Assembly: GCF_002797495.1 (NCBI RefSeq)
Contig: NZ_PGEZ01000001.1
Coordinates: forward strand, 1,426,001-1,490,000
Reading direction: 5' to 3'
DNA from: Mumia flava
GTDB taxonomy: Bacteria > Actinomycetota > Actinomycetes > Propionibacteriales > Nocardioidaceae
DNA length: 64,000 nucleotides
The position numbers were made by a program, and so were the translations under genes. Shown here piece after piece: positions 18,801 through 26,950 of the stretch (positions are counted from its first letter, which is position 1; every line of letters starts with the position of its first letter). The notes below the pieces were generated by a model, which saw only the letters and a program-made list of their open reading frames with translations, ran no database searches and was not told the origin of the DNA.

Positions 18801-19343
18801 CAGCCCGACCAGGCGGAGCTCGTCGAGCCGGGCCCGTTCGGCGACCGCCTGAGGGTGGTCTCCCAGGTCGTCGTACGCACGTCCGCGCCAGGACGCGACC
18901 GCGGCCTCGAGGTCCTGGCCGATGCGCTCGAGCACGTCGTCGGGGACCACCCCGGACCCGGGGATCGCGTCGCGGGCCAGCGGACCGAGCGCCCGGTGGG
19001 CCCGCTGGAGCAGCGCCGTCGTGGTCGCGGCGTCCACCTGCACGCTGGGCGCATCCAGCACGTAGCCCCCGTTGGCCGTGCGCAGGGGTGCTCCCTCGCC
19101 GGGACCGGTGGCCGTGCCGAGCGCGCGGCGCAGCCCCGAGACGTACGACTGCAGCGTGCCGAGGGCACCGTCCGGCGGACGGTCCCCCCACAGGTAGTCG
19201 ACGAGCGTGTCCACGCTCTGCACGTTCCCGACCCCGAGCGCGAGCGCCGCGAGCAGGACACGGTGCTTGCGCGTCCCGAGCGCGACCGGCGGCGAAGCCT
19301 GCTCACGGTGCACCTCGACCGGGCCGAGCACACCGAGCCACAT
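15882..19343 (-). CDS. SARP/AfsR-like regulator: OmpR-type HTH, BTAD, AAA ATPase and TPR-like tail
   Basis: A 1153-residue large SARP regulator. Residues 1-95 form an OmpR-type DNA-binding domain (RKHRVLLAALAL, TLQSYVSGLRRALG). Residues 100-245 form the BTAD helical domain. A Pro/Ala linker at about 280-315 is encoded by 18-bp repeats. Next comes a STAND/AAA ATPase with Walker A TGEPGIGKSRLVAEL (about 362) and Walker B VVALDDLQWADPSS (about 448). The last 500 residues are helical repeats. It is divergent from the FAD oxidase and convergent with the MMPL gene, and SARP-type boxes precede both, so these are its probable targets. Confidence 0.9.
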   Translation of the reverse strand: MWLGVLGPVEVHREQASPPVALGTRKHRVLLAALALGVGNVQSVDTLVDYLWGDRPPDGALGTLQSYVSGLRRALGTATGPGEGAPLRTANGGYVLDAPSVQVDAATTTALLQRAHRALGPLARDAIPGSGVVPDDVLERIGQDLEAAVASWRGRAYDDLGDHPQAVAERARLDELRLVGLEDLAVVRLARGEHATVAAELEALTSQHPLRERLWTLRAVALARTGRQADALEVVSLLARTLDEELGLQPTALVRDTQTAILRQDPLLTWSEQGLTRSGVAVGEATAPAVPVASVTAPAVPMAPAGPTAPAGPAEPTAGGMRPDAGTPRLPAWPMVGRDHEVAVLRSRLDAADAGVPQFAVVTGEPGIGKSRLVAELMATARGRGARVLVGRCSSDAGAPPLWPWQAVLDGLGSTVPVADRERDPDPDSGRFAAWDHICREILTAAADRTIVVALDDLQWADPSSLRVLRHLAALAEHGRLLLLVTLRSHPEPAGQVAETLEALARRHAATLRLHGLSVPDTGAVLNALGDRPVSVRAAEAMRDRTDGNPFFVVEYARLLQSEGAVDAEPPTAVADVVRRRLDAVGEPTLEVLRYAAVVGRRFDLTTVTACTGQSDLAVLDRLEQATAAGLLRDEGDDRFRFSHALVRDAVYGALSPSRRQRMHARIAETLSADRRASAQIAQVARHWAEAGSAHAAQAWTAAYRAALAAQRLHGHEEAADLLDLALTRIDLDPDATPADRYELLLALADAERWAARWDALTDAVVEAIGVAEEIGDPALLARAAVATTRGALWQTRSFGATNDALVAALRRSLETLPPEDSALRSTVLISLANETYYTATEDERQQLVADGLAMARRLGDDALLMESYAAAFLAVWHPWTARQRRELADEVVAIARARGDARGEAMGLAHRATALSELGQVTAMETDLAQGRRLAEELQLAYPRWYLDCMRLPWLAMRGSLDEARGCLDGLVAAADAVAVPHRDDAIAALGLVIGIWSRESGPGEFSVEALAEFVRDAEVPIRMTIVGFLVRLDRLDEARELFPAAVADADDESWFAPLVWGFAAEAALALDEPELAALVYRRLQGLAGGVLSGGSTIAMGPVDAFLALAAAATGEHARARGHAEDALELIRDWDLPLVEEWLLAQRDAHGF
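18406..18489. repeat. Four 18-bp repeats encoding the Pro/Ala linker of the SARP protein
   Basis: Units ggtccggcgggcgccgtc and ggtacggcgggtgccgtc occur at 18406, 18424, 18442 and 18472 (a 12-bp interruption precedes the last). On the minus strand each reads as six residues such as TAPAVP or TAPAGP. The repeats keep frame, so copy number can change the linker length between the DNA-binding half and the ATPase half without breaking the protein. Confidence 0.85.
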
Positions 19344-19435
19344 GAGCGGATCCTAAGTCGGCCGGGGACCACCCGCTGCGCGATTTCCGCTGTCCCGCCC
19401 GGCAGGACGGGCCGTACGGCACGCCCCCGGACCCG

Positions 19436-19464
19436 CCCCAAGCCGATCCCAAGGACTCCCCAAG
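19436..19464 (+). promoter_or_regulatory. SARP-type box: three heptamers at 11-bp spacing before the FAD oxidase gene
   Basis: CCCCAAG (19436-19442), TCCCAAG (19447-19453) and CCCCAAG (19458-19464), exact 11-bp period. It lies in the divergent spacer between the SARP gene and the FAD oxidase, about 72 bp before the oxidase ATG. It matches the array at 13662-13690. Confidence 0.8.
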
Positions 19465-19536
19465 GTGCCGGGCTCACCGTGGTCGATGTCAAACGAACCG
19501 AGCCGGTCCGACCGGCACCACCAGCAAGGAAGCATC

Positions 19537-20937
19537 ATGACCACAACGACCGACGCGATCGAGATCCGACCGGGTCGTCACACCGCGGGCACGGACGACA
19601 TCGCGTTCGACGCCCTGCGGGTCCAGATCGGCGACCGTCTCGTCCTGCCCGGTGAGCCCGGGTGGGACGAGGTCAGCCTCGCCTGGAACCTCGCGATCGA
19701 CCAGGCGCCGTGCGCCGTCGTCCTCGCGTCGAGCACCGACGACGTCGCGGCCGCGATCCGGTTCGCCCGGGCCTACGGCCTGACGGTGGCGCCGCAGGCC
19801 GGCGGGCACGGGGCCAGCGGGCGCCTGCGCGGCAGCATCGTGGTCCGCAGCAGCGGGCTCGACGAGATCGACGTCGACGTCGTGGGGCGCGTCGCCCGCG
19901 TCGGTGCCGGCGTCCGCTGGGGCCAGCTCCAGGCACGTCTGGACGGCACCGGTCTGACGGGCATGATCGGCTCGAACCCGGACGTCTCCGTGGTCGGCTA
20001 CACCCTCCAGGGCGGGTACTCCTGGTTCACGCGCGCGTTCGGCATGGGCTCGGACTCGCTGCGCGCGGCGGAGATCGTCGACGCCGACGGCCGCCTGCGC
20101 CGGATCGACGACACGTCCGACCCGGAGCTGATGTGGGCGCTGCGCGGCGGGGGCGGCAACGTCGCCTACGTGACCGCGGTCGAGATCGACCTGCACCCCG
20201 CGCCGCGGATCGCAGGTGGACGCCTGGTGTTCGACATCGCCGACGCCCGCGACGTCCTCGAGGCGTTCGCGACGGCGACGTCCGAGACCGCGGACACCGT
20301 GTCGCTGTGGGCGTCGATCGCCCACATGCCGGACGCGCCGTTCCTGCCCGCCGAGATCCGCGGACGCTCGCTGGTCACGGTGGACGCCTGCGCGAGCGAC
20401 GGGATCGGCCCGCTCGAACGGGCGCTGGCCCCGATCCGTGCCGCGGGCACCGTGCAGCACGACACGATGCGGGTCCGTACGGCGGCCGAGGTCGGCGACA
20501 TCTGCGAGGAGCCGGTCGACCCGATGCCCGCAGCGCACCGCGCCGTACCGCTCGGCGAGGTGACGCCCGCGACCGTCGACGCCGTGCTCGCCGCGGTCGG
20601 CCGCCCGGGCCCGGTGATGCAGCTCCAGATCCGCCACCTGGGTCCTGCGCGCCCGGGGCACCGGGACGGGTTCGTCACCGCGGTCCCGTCCACGTTCGTC
20701 GCCACGGCACTCGCGCTGGTGCCCGACCCGGCCGTCGAGGCCGTGATCCGGGACGCGTTCGACGGCGTCGCTGCCACGTTGCGCCCGTGGACCGCCGGCT
20801 CGGTGGCGTCGACGTTGGTCGCGGCCTGGGACACCCTCGAGCGCACCGCCTCGTACAGCGACCGCGCCCTGCTCGCCGAGGTCATGGCGGACGCCGATCC
20901 CACCGGCACCTTCACCGCGGCGGTCGGCCTCGTCTGA
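19537..20937 (+). CDS. FAD-linked oxidoreductase (PCMH/BBE-like)
   Basis: A 466-residue oxidase with the PCMH FAD-binding domain: PCAVVLASSTDDVAAAIRFA, then PQAGGHGASGRL whose histidine is the likely 8-alpha FAD attachment site, then GYTLQGGYSWFTRAFGMGSD and RGGGGNVAYVTAVEIDL. The cysteine used by bicovalent members for a second FAD link is absent. The C-terminal 'berberine bridge' motif is degenerate. Start ATG 19537 with agcaagga. Substrate unknown; relatives oxidise sugars, alkaloids or secondary metabolites. The SARP box upstream suggests activation by the divergent regulator. Confidence 0.85.
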   Translation: MTTTTDAIEIRPGRHTAGTDDIAFDALRVQIGDRLVLPGEPGWDEVSLAWNLAIDQAPCAVVLASSTDDVAAAIRFARAYGLTVAPQAGGHGASGRLRGSIVVRSSGLDEIDVDVVGRVARVGAGVRWGQLQARLDGTGLTGMIGSNPDVSVVGYTLQGGYSWFTRAFGMGSDSLRAAEIVDADGRLRRIDDTSDPELMWALRGGGGNVAYVTAVEIDLHPAPRIAGGRLVFDIADARDVLEAFATATSETADTVSLWASIAHMPDAPFLPAEIRGRSLVTVDACASDGIGPLERALAPIRAAGTVQHDTMRVRTAAEVGDICEEPVDPMPAAHRAVPLGEVTPATVDAVLAAVGRPGPVMQLQIRHLGPARPGHRDGFVTAVPSTFVATALALVPDPAVEAVIRDAFDGVAATLRPWTAGSVASTLVAAWDTLERTASYSDRALLAEVMADADPTGTFTAAVGLV

Positions 20938-20955
20938 GGGACGCCCGTCCGGGAG

Positions 20956-20987
20956 GCGACCCCGGGACCACCCGGTCCCGGGGTCGC
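20956..20987. terminator. Bidirectional terminator hairpin
   Basis: A perfect 14-bp stem (gcgaccccgggacc / ggtcccggggtcgc) with loop accc between the convergent FAD oxidase and quinone reductase genes. Confidence 0.85.
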
Positions 20988-20999
20988 GCCTTCGACCGG

Positions 21000-21926
21000 T
21001 CAGCCGACCCGGACGACGACCTTGCCGCGGGTGTGGCCGGTCTCCACCGCCCGGTGCGCGTCCGCCGCGTCGGCGAGATCGAAGACCTGCGCCACCTCGA
21101 CGCGGACCGCGCCGGCGTCGATCAGCCCCGCGAGAGCGGTGAGGTCGTCGGGGTCAGGACGCACCCAGACGTACTCGCCGCCCAGCTCGTCTCGCGCGCG
21201 AGCGTCCGTGATCGACACGACCGTCCCGCCGTCGGCGAGCAGCTCGCCGGCCGTCTCGACGGCGTCGCCGCCGACGTAGTCGAGGATCACGTCGTACCCG
21301 TCCGGCGCGAGGGCGCGCGCACGGTCGACCAGCCCGGCGCCGTACGTGATCGGCTCGGCGCCGAGCTCCCGCAGGTACGGGTGGTTCGGCTCCGACGCGG
21401 TCCCGACCACCCGCGCACCGGCGTGGACGGCGAGCTGCGTGGCGAACGAGCCGACACCGCCGGCCGCCGCGTGGACCAGGACCGTCGATCCCTCGCCCAG
21501 CCCCGACCGTCGGACGGTCTGGAGGGCCGTCAGCCCGGCCAGCGGCACGGCCGCGGCCTCCTCGAACCCGATCGACGCCGGCTTGCGGGCGACCGTCCGG
21601 ACCGGCACCGCGACCCGCTCCGCGAGCGTGCCGCCGCCGACCGTGTCCTTGCGGGCGTAGGCGAACACCTCGTCACCGACCTGCAGCTCCGGCGTGTCGA
21701 GACCGACCTGCTCGACCACGCCGGCGACGTCCCACCCCGGGACGGCGGGGAAGTCGACGTCGATCAGCCCCTGGAGGTAGCCCTCGCGGACCTTGTAGTC
21801 CACCGGGTTGACTCCGGCCGCGACCACACGGACGACCACGGTGTCCGGGCCGGGGTGCGGGTCGGGGAGGTCGCGCAGGTGCAGCACGTCGGCGCTGCCG
21901 AACTCGTCGTAGGCGATGGCTCTCAT
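21000..21926 (-). CDS. NADPH:quinone-reductase-like MDR oxidoreductase
   Basis: A 308-residue member of the medium-chain dehydrogenase/reductase superfamily without catalytic zinc ligands. The N-terminus MRAIAYDEFGSADVLHLRDL is the usual quinone-reductase start, GVNPVDYKVREG is in the substrate domain, and VHAAAGGVGSFATQLAVHAG is the NADPH-binding Rossmann turn. Start ATG at 21926. Likely reduces quinones or enones. Short gap (38 bp) to the alcohol dehydrogenase upstream, so probably the last gene of the GXWXG-ADH-QOR operon. Confidence 0.85.
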   Translation of the reverse strand: MRAIAYDEFGSADVLHLRDLPDPHPGPDTVVVRVVAAGVNPVDYKVREGYLQGLIDVDFPAVPGWDVAGVVEQVGLDTPELQVGDEVFAYARKDTVGGGTLAERVAVPVRTVARKPASIGFEEAAAVPLAGLTALQTVRRSGLGEGSTVLVHAAAGGVGSFATQLAVHAGARVVGTASEPNHPYLRELGAEPITYGAGLVDRARALAPDGYDVILDYVGGDAVETAGELLADGGTVVSITDARARDELGGEYVWVRPDPDDLTALAGLIDAGAVRVEVAQVFDLADAADAHRAVETGHTRGKVVVRVG

Positions 21927-21964
21927 GCCCCGCACAACGGGTTCGACGACCCAGCCATTCCGCC

Positions 21965-23056
21965 TCACCCGAAGGTGAGGACCGGCTTGATCACGTCGCC
22001 GCACGCGCTCGCCGCGACCGCGTCCTCGATCGTCTCGAAGGGCATCCGGGTGATGATCCGCTCCAGCGGCAGCCGGCCGTCGGCGTGCAGCGCGAGCAGC
22101 CGCGGGATGAAGACCTCGGGCACGGAGTCGCCTTCGATCACGCCTCGCACGGTGATGCCCTTGGACATCAGGGTCATCGGTTCGACCGGGAACGACTGCC
22201 CGATCCCCAGCACGGCGAGCCGGCCGCGGGGGCCGAGCAGGTCGAGTGCGGACGCGACGACCTCCGGCCGCCCGGTGGTGTCGACCGCGCAGGCAGCGCC
22301 CCCGTCGGTGAGGTCGCGGACCGCACCGACCGGGTCGTCGACCGGATCGAGGGCTGCGCGGGCACCGAGCTCGACGGCGAGCGTGCGGCGCGACGCCACG
22401 GGGTCGACCGCGATCACGTCGGCGCCGGAGGCCACGGCCGCCATCACGGCCGCCATGCCGACCGCGCCCGTGCCCAGCACGACGACCGGCTCACCGGCCG
22501 TGGGACGGAGCACGTTGAGCACGGCTCCTGCTCCGGTCTGGACGCTGCACCCGAGCGGCGCGGCGACGCCGGCCGGAACACCGGCGGGGACCGTGACGAC
22601 GTTCGACTCGTACGCGAGGGCGTACCTCGCGAAGCTGGACTGCCCGAAGAACCCGCCGTTGAGCCGCTCGCCGCGGCGCGTCAGAGCGCTGGTGCCGGCG
22701 GCGCGGCCGCCGAGGCTGTTCAGGCCCCGTGCGGTGCAGTACGCCGGAGCCCCGGTCGTGCAGGAGGTGCACGACCCGCAGCTGCGGAAGGTGCAGACCA
22801 CGTGGTCGCCCGGGCCGACCCCGCGGACCCGGCTCCCGACGGCCTCGACCACGCCCGCGCCCTCGTGGCCGAGGACGGCCGGGAGCAGCCGCTCGGTGAG
22901 CATCGCCCGGGTGCTGATGTCGGTGTGGCAGAGCCCGACGGCGTCGATCCGGACCAGGACCTGGTCGTCCTGCGGCCCGTCGACCTCGATCTCGTCGAGC
23001 ACGAACGGTCCACCCGGTCGTTCGACGATCGCGGCGCGGGCCGTACGGGCGCTCAC
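21965..23056 (-). CDS. Zinc-dependent alcohol dehydrogenase (aryl-alcohol type)
   Basis: A 363-residue MDR alcohol dehydrogenase. Catalytic zinc residues are in GLCHTDIST and LGHEGAGVVEAVG. The structural zinc lobe is CGSCTSCTTGAPAYC preceded by CTFRS. The coenzyme turn reads VLGTGAVGMAAV, with Asp in AVDPVAS favouring NAD. NGGFFGQSSFARYALA is characteristic of benzyl/aryl-alcohol dehydrogenases. The GTG at 23056 overlaps the GXWXG stop by four bases, so the two are coupled. Probable role: oxidation of an alcohol produced or bound by the partner protein. Confidence 0.88.
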   Translation of the reverse strand: MSARTARAAIVERPGGPFVLDEIEVDGPQDDQVLVRIDAVGLCHTDISTRAMLTERLLPAVLGHEGAGVVEAVGSRVRGVGPGDHVVCTFRSCGSCTSCTTGAPAYCTARGLNSLGGRAAGTSALTRRGERLNGGFFGQSSFARYALAYESNVVTVPAGVPAGVAAPLGCSVQTGAGAVLNVLRPTAGEPVVVLGTGAVGMAAVMAAVASGADVIAVDPVASRRTLAVELGARAALDPVDDPVGAVRDLTDGGAACAVDTTGRPEVVASALDLLGPRGRLAVLGIGQSFPVEPMTLMSKGITVRGVIEGDSVPEVFIPRLLALHADGRLPLERIITRMPFETIEDAVAASACGDVIKPVLTFG

Positions 23057-23520
23057 GCGCGCTCGAGGAAGAAGTAGAAGTGCCGCTCGTCGTCGAGGAC
23101 GCCCTTGCCGTTCATGATGCCGAGCACGGTGGACTCGTCGACCTGCTTGAAGTGGTCGAGCACCGGCTGGCCGTCGTAGACCATGGTCGCGGTCGACTCG
23201 CCACGGAACTCCACCATCCACAGGCTCGCGGCGCCCTTGCCGGTCGTCAGGTCGGAGTACAGCTCGCCGTCGGACCCGCGGCAGACCAGCGGCTGCGCGT
23301 CGTCCAGCGACGAGAAGGTCTTGCCGTACCACCCGATCCGCTCCAGCATCCCGTTCATCCGGTGGCCGGTGACGAACTCACCGCCCTTCCACCGACCGAG
23401 CAGCGCCTCGGGCCGGACGACGTCGAGCGCTGCCCAGACGGCGTCGAGCTCGTCGGGGTCGACCGTGCCGTCGGTCTCGCGCAGTCGGGCGAAGGTCTGG
23501 CGTGCCTCGGTGATGTCCAT
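23053..23520 (-). CDS. GXWXG/DUF4334 domain protein
   Basis: A 155-residue protein beginning MDITEARQTFARLRETDGTV. It has LLGRWKGGEFVTGH, which supplies the GXWXG motif, and a DUF4334-like C-terminus (STVLGIMNGKGVLDDERHFY then FFLERA). The family is of unknown function and often sits beside alcohol dehydrogenases, as here with a 4-base overlap. The promoter region upstream has an inverted repeat (23551-23576) that the adjacent TetR probably binds. Confidence 0.85.
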   Translation of the reverse strand: MDITEARQTFARLRETDGTVDPDELDAVWAALDVVRPEALLGRWKGGEFVTGHRMNGMLERIGWYGKTFSSLDDAQPLVCRGSDGELYSDLTTGKGAASLWMVEFRGESTATMVYDGQPVLDHFKQVDESTVLGIMNGKGVLDDERHFYFFLERA

Positions 23521-23550
23521 CGGTCGCTCCTGTGGTCGGGTGGAGCGATC

Positions 23551-23576
23551 CTGACACAAATCCGCAATAATGTCAG
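23551..23576. promoter_or_regulatory. Inverted repeat ctgaca-N14-tgtcag before the GXWXG-ADH operon
   Basis: ctgaca (23551-23556) and tgtcag (23571-23576) flank an A/T-rich core (caaatccgcaataa), unusual for this genome. It lies between the TetR stop and the GXWXG start, where a promoter is expected. ctgaca also occurs within the palindrome at the TetR start (24116-24153), which suggests a common regulator. Confidence 0.6.
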
Positions 23577-24124
23577 CGGGTGGATGCGGTGAGCGCGAGG
23601 TCGACGAGCCGGGCGACGGCGCGGTCGCGGGCGGTGCGGTCCGTCGACTTCAGGGCGATCCCCTCGACGCCGTAGACCACGACGACCGCCGTCTCGTCCG
23701 CCTCCCCGACCCCGGCCTCGCACAGGACGCGCTCGACGGCATCGAGGAGCGCGGTCTCGAAACCCTCCCAGAGATCGCCCGCCTGGGCGTACGTCTGGTC
23801 GATCAGCTCGGCACGGATCCGACCCAGCTCGGGACCGTCGTAGAAGACGAGAACATGCCTCAGAACGTCGAGCAGACGCTGCCGAGGCGGACCGGCACCG
23901 GCGGCCGCCGCGCGTACGTCGTGGACCGCGCCGTCGAGGGCGAACGCCACCGCGGCCCGGAACACGCCTCGCTTGTTCGGGAAGTACTGGTAGAGCGCCG
24001 GGCGGGACAGCTCCGTCGCGTCGGCCAGCAGCTGCATCGAGGTCGCGCGGTAGCCGTTGCGGGCGAAGACCCGCAACGCCGGGCCGAGGACCTGCGCGCG
24101 GCGGGCTGGACTCAGCTGGGGCAC
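23573..24124 (-). CDS. TetR-family regulator of the GXWXG-ADH operon
   Basis: A 183-residue TetR protein: HTH with LGPALRVFARNGYRATSMQL and LSRPALYQYFPNKRGVFRAA, and a helical ligand domain. It is encoded just upstream of, and in the same direction as, the GXWXG-ADH-QOR genes, with an inverted repeat in between. A 14-bp perfect palindrome covers its start codon. Both facts suggest autoregulation and control of the dehydrogenase operon. Confidence 0.88.
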   Translation of the reverse strand: MPQLSPARRAQVLGPALRVFARNGYRATSMQLLADATELSRPALYQYFPNKRGVFRAAVAFALDGAVHDVRAAAAGAGPPRQRLLDVLRHVLVFYDGPELGRIRAELIDQTYAQAGDLWEGFETALLDAVERVLCEAGVGEADETAVVVVYGVEGIALKSTDRTARDRAVARLVDLALTASTR

Positions 24125-24153
24125 CGAACCAGTCTGACAGTTCGGTGCCCCAG
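24116..24153 (-). terminator. 14-bp perfect stem: terminator of the M14 gene overlapping the TetR start
   Basis: Arms ctggggcaccgaac (24116-24129) and its exact complement (24140-24153) with a 10-base centre cagtctgaca minus its pairing ends. It begins 17 bp after the M14 stop and covers the TetR ATG at 24124. It can act as a terminator for M14, as an RNA stem that hides the TetR start codon, or as an operator; the sequence alone does not separate these. Confidence 0.7.
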
Positions 24154-24169
24154 TGTCACACCGCGGTCG

Positions 24170-26842
24170 TCACGGCGCCGGAACCCCGTCGCCGTCGGGC
24201 GAGGCCCAGAACAGTCCGGTCGCCACCTGGCTCATCCCGCCCTTGGGGTGCGTCCGGAACACCACCGACGTCCCGAACACGAGCGCCTTCGCGCCGGAGT
24301 CGGACGCCGCGGAGACGACCGCCGCCTGGCCTGCGGAGTCGGCCGGCCCGTTGCCGCCGCTCCCGCTCGGCCGCCAGTGCCCCGCCACCAGCGGGTCCGC
24401 GCCGTACGCCTGCTCGACGGTGGTGCCCGTCCCCAGGCCGGCGAACCAGATCGCCGGGTACACGAAGGCGTGGCCCTGCGGGTACGCCGACAGTACCCCG
24501 TCGTCGACGGTGTCGACGGTGACGATCCCGTTGCCGGACCGGTTGCCGCTCACGGCGGTGCCCGACATCAGACCGAGATCGGTCGCGGTCGAGAACGCGC
24601 CCGTCCCGCGGCCGACGATCCCGCCGCCGTCGGCGACGTAGGCGTCCAGCGCCGCCGCACCGGCTTCTTCACCGGCGCCGAAGGACAGGCCGGACCCGAG
24701 CCACATCACGTCGACGTCGTCGAGGATCGACGGGTCCGCGGCCAGCTCGGCCTCGTCCAGCTCGACCAGGTCGTCGAAGCCGAGCTGGGTGAGCGACAGC
24801 AGGTCGTCCTGGCTCCCGGTCCAGCCCACGGTGAGGTCCTCCAGCCCCTTCGCCCGGCCGGACCGCACCTCGGCGAGGTCGCGCTTCGAGGCCGTCTCGA
24901 AGTCGACGCCGAACTCGTCGGCGGCCTCGGCCGCCGCCCGGCGGCCGGCCGAGCCGTCGTCCACGAGCGCCGAACCGTCGGACAGCTGCGACACGGCGAT
25001 CCCGTCCTCGAGCAGGGCGTTCAGTGCCTGGAAGTCGCCGACGCCGGCGAGGTCGAAGGTCAGAGCGGCCTTCGACCGCGGGACGTCCCCGTCGGCGTCG
25101 TGACGGGTGGCCGGGCGGGTCCACGGGAGGGAGCCGCTCCCGGTCGTCCCGACCGGCTCGACCGTCGCGCCCCACAGGTAGCCCCAGCTCCACGCCGACA
25201 CGTCGTACATGCTCGGGACCTTGTCCGAGATGTCGCTGCCCGCCGCGAGCAGGTTGTGCGCCAGGTTGCGTCGCGGCTGGTGCATGTCGACGACGTACGA
25301 CCCGGCCGGGTACGTGGTGCCGTCGATGCGGCTGGTGCGCACGAGCCGCCCGACCTCGACCCCGTGCAGCTGGAGCCGCTCGACGAGGAACCGCGCGTCG
25401 CTGCTCGAGCGCTGACCCGAACCCGTCGGGATCACGAACGCCCGCGGATAGGTGACCGCGTTCTGGTCGTCGGCCGCGTCCCACTCGGCCTTCCACTCGT
25501 CGGGGCCGGCCACCTCGTCGAGGTTCTCCGAGGTCAGCGCGACGCGCGGCGCGCCGGATCCCGCCCGGCGGAAGAACTCGATCTGGTCGTCGAGCATCGC
25601 GTCGTCGTTCGTCTCGACGTAGTCGACCAGGCTCTGCATGGTCTGCAGCGCGACGGCGGTGTTCACCACGGCGTTCTCCGGCGTCTGCGAGCTCCCGTTC
25701 GGGCGCGACTTCGGCAGCTCCACGGTCGAGGTGACCGCTCCGGAGAACGCGGCGTACTGCGCGGTGAAGATCGGCGGGTAGTCGTCCCAGCCGGACGGGG
25801 TGTCGCGGTACGGGATCTTGATGTGCGCCGTGTCGGGTCCGGTGTTCTCGTCCACGACCTGCCCGGTCGTCACGTCGTAGTACGTGTTGCCCGGGATGTC
25901 GGCCGCGACGACGTCCTGCTCCACCTGGAGCGAGAGCGCGTACCCGTGCGGGATGAACAGGTCGTACTCGTAGTCGTCGCCGTGCGGCGGTCCGCAGGGC
26001 TCGACCTGCAGGACCCGGGTGTAGCCGTGGAAGTCCGCGGCGTACAGCGCCTGGACGGCCTGCGCCGTGCGGACGAACGAGACCGACTCGGGCGTGGTGT
26101 TCGTGACCATGTCGCGGTTCTCGTCGAGGTTGAGCGCGGTCGCGCGCTGCCCGATCGTGCGCCCGTCCGGGTTCAGGGTGAGGCTGAAGTAGATCCGGTG
26201 CTCGCTGAGCAGATCCCGGACCTGCGACCACGGAGCAGTGGCGAGCTGCTCGATGTACTGCAGCGCCGCGTCGGTGCCCTCCCACTCGTTGCCATGGATG
26301 TTGGCGCTGATCCAGATCGGCGTCTTGTAGTGCTTCTGGAGGAGCCGGTCACGCTCGGCGAGTCTCGGGTGCTCGCGGATCTCGTCCCGCCACGCCGTCT
26401 GGAGCCGGGTCTCGTGGCGCCTCTCGGGTGCGGTGAGCGTCACCAGGTAGAGGTCGCGGCCCTGCGTCGACTGCCCGACGACCTGCGTCGAGACGCGGTC
26501 CGAGCCGGCCATCAGGTCGTTCAGCATCGGAGCGATCTGGTCGTACCCGACGAGGTTGCCGGTGTCGGCCGCGTCCGGCTCTGTCTCGGGGAACACGGTG
26601 AGCTGCGGCTGGTAGGGGTACGAGCTCGGCATCGGCAGTGGATCTCCGACGCCGGCGCCGTGCTTCGCCGCCCACCGGGCAGCCTTCGCGGTCAGGGATC
26701 CGGGGTGCGTGCCGTCCTTGGCGGAGCGCACGCTGAACCGGTCGCGATCAGGGGGATCCGCGGCAGCGGGGGCCGCGACCAGGACAGCGGCCGACATCAG
26801 GGCGGCGCCGGCGAGGGCACCGGCTCGACGGGACGATCGCAT
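24170..26842 (-). CDS. Large secreted M14-family zinc carboxypeptidase
   Basis: An 890-residue exported protein. The signal peptide covers residues 1-28 (LMSAAVLVAAPAAA-DPPD). The M14 peptidase domain lies at about 100-400: zinc ligands in ISANIHGNEWEGTD (His and Glu) and probably DFHGYTRVLQ (third ligand), and the substrate-binding LTLNPDGRTIGQRAT. The C-terminal 350 residues have a glutamine-amidotransferase-like pattern (DVMWLGSGLSFGAGEE, YVADGGGIVGRG). That two-part layout is known for large actinobacterial M14 proteins. It probably degrades peptides or cross-links outside the cell. Transcribed alone. Confidence 0.88.
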   Translation of the reverse strand: MRSSRRAGALAGAALMSAAVLVAAPAAADPPDRDRFSVRSAKDGTHPGSLTAKAARWAAKHGAGVGDPLPMPSSYPYQPQLTVFPETEPDAADTGNLVGYDQIAPMLNDLMAGSDRVSTQVVGQSTQGRDLYLVTLTAPERRHETRLQTAWRDEIREHPRLAERDRLLQKHYKTPIWISANIHGNEWEGTDAALQYIEQLATAPWSQVRDLLSEHRIYFSLTLNPDGRTIGQRATALNLDENRDMVTNTTPESVSFVRTAQAVQALYAADFHGYTRVLQVEPCGPPHGDDYEYDLFIPHGYALSLQVEQDVVAADIPGNTYYDVTTGQVVDENTGPDTAHIKIPYRDTPSGWDDYPPIFTAQYAAFSGAVTSTVELPKSRPNGSSQTPENAVVNTAVALQTMQSLVDYVETNDDAMLDDQIEFFRRAGSGAPRVALTSENLDEVAGPDEWKAEWDAADDQNAVTYPRAFVIPTGSGQRSSSDARFLVERLQLHGVEVGRLVRTSRIDGTTYPAGSYVVDMHQPRRNLAHNLLAAGSDISDKVPSMYDVSAWSWGYLWGATVEPVGTTGSGSLPWTRPATRHDADGDVPRSKAALTFDLAGVGDFQALNALLEDGIAVSQLSDGSALVDDGSAGRRAAAEAADEFGVDFETASKRDLAEVRSGRAKGLEDLTVGWTGSQDDLLSLTQLGFDDLVELDEAELAADPSILDDVDVMWLGSGLSFGAGEEAGAAALDAYVADGGGIVGRGTGAFSTATDLGLMSGTAVSGNRSGNGIVTVDTVDDGVLSAYPQGHAFVYPAIWFAGLGTGTTVEQAYGADPLVAGHWRPSGSGGNGPADSAGQAAVVSAASDSGAKALVFGTSVVFRTHPKGGMSQVATGLFWASPDGDGVPAP

Positions 26843-26950
26843 GGGGGCTTCCTCTCACCGGGCGGGGCGACGGGGACGACACCCGCGGTGGCCCGATTCT
26901 GCACCGACATGCCCGACTCCGCTCGTCCAGACGGCGACGTGCGGTGGCCG

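Noticed and set aside
15667-19191. Long frame overlapping the SARP gene on the same strand
   Set aside because: Low-complexity Arg/Gly/Pro translation with no motif; the other frame has clear SARP and ATPase motifs.
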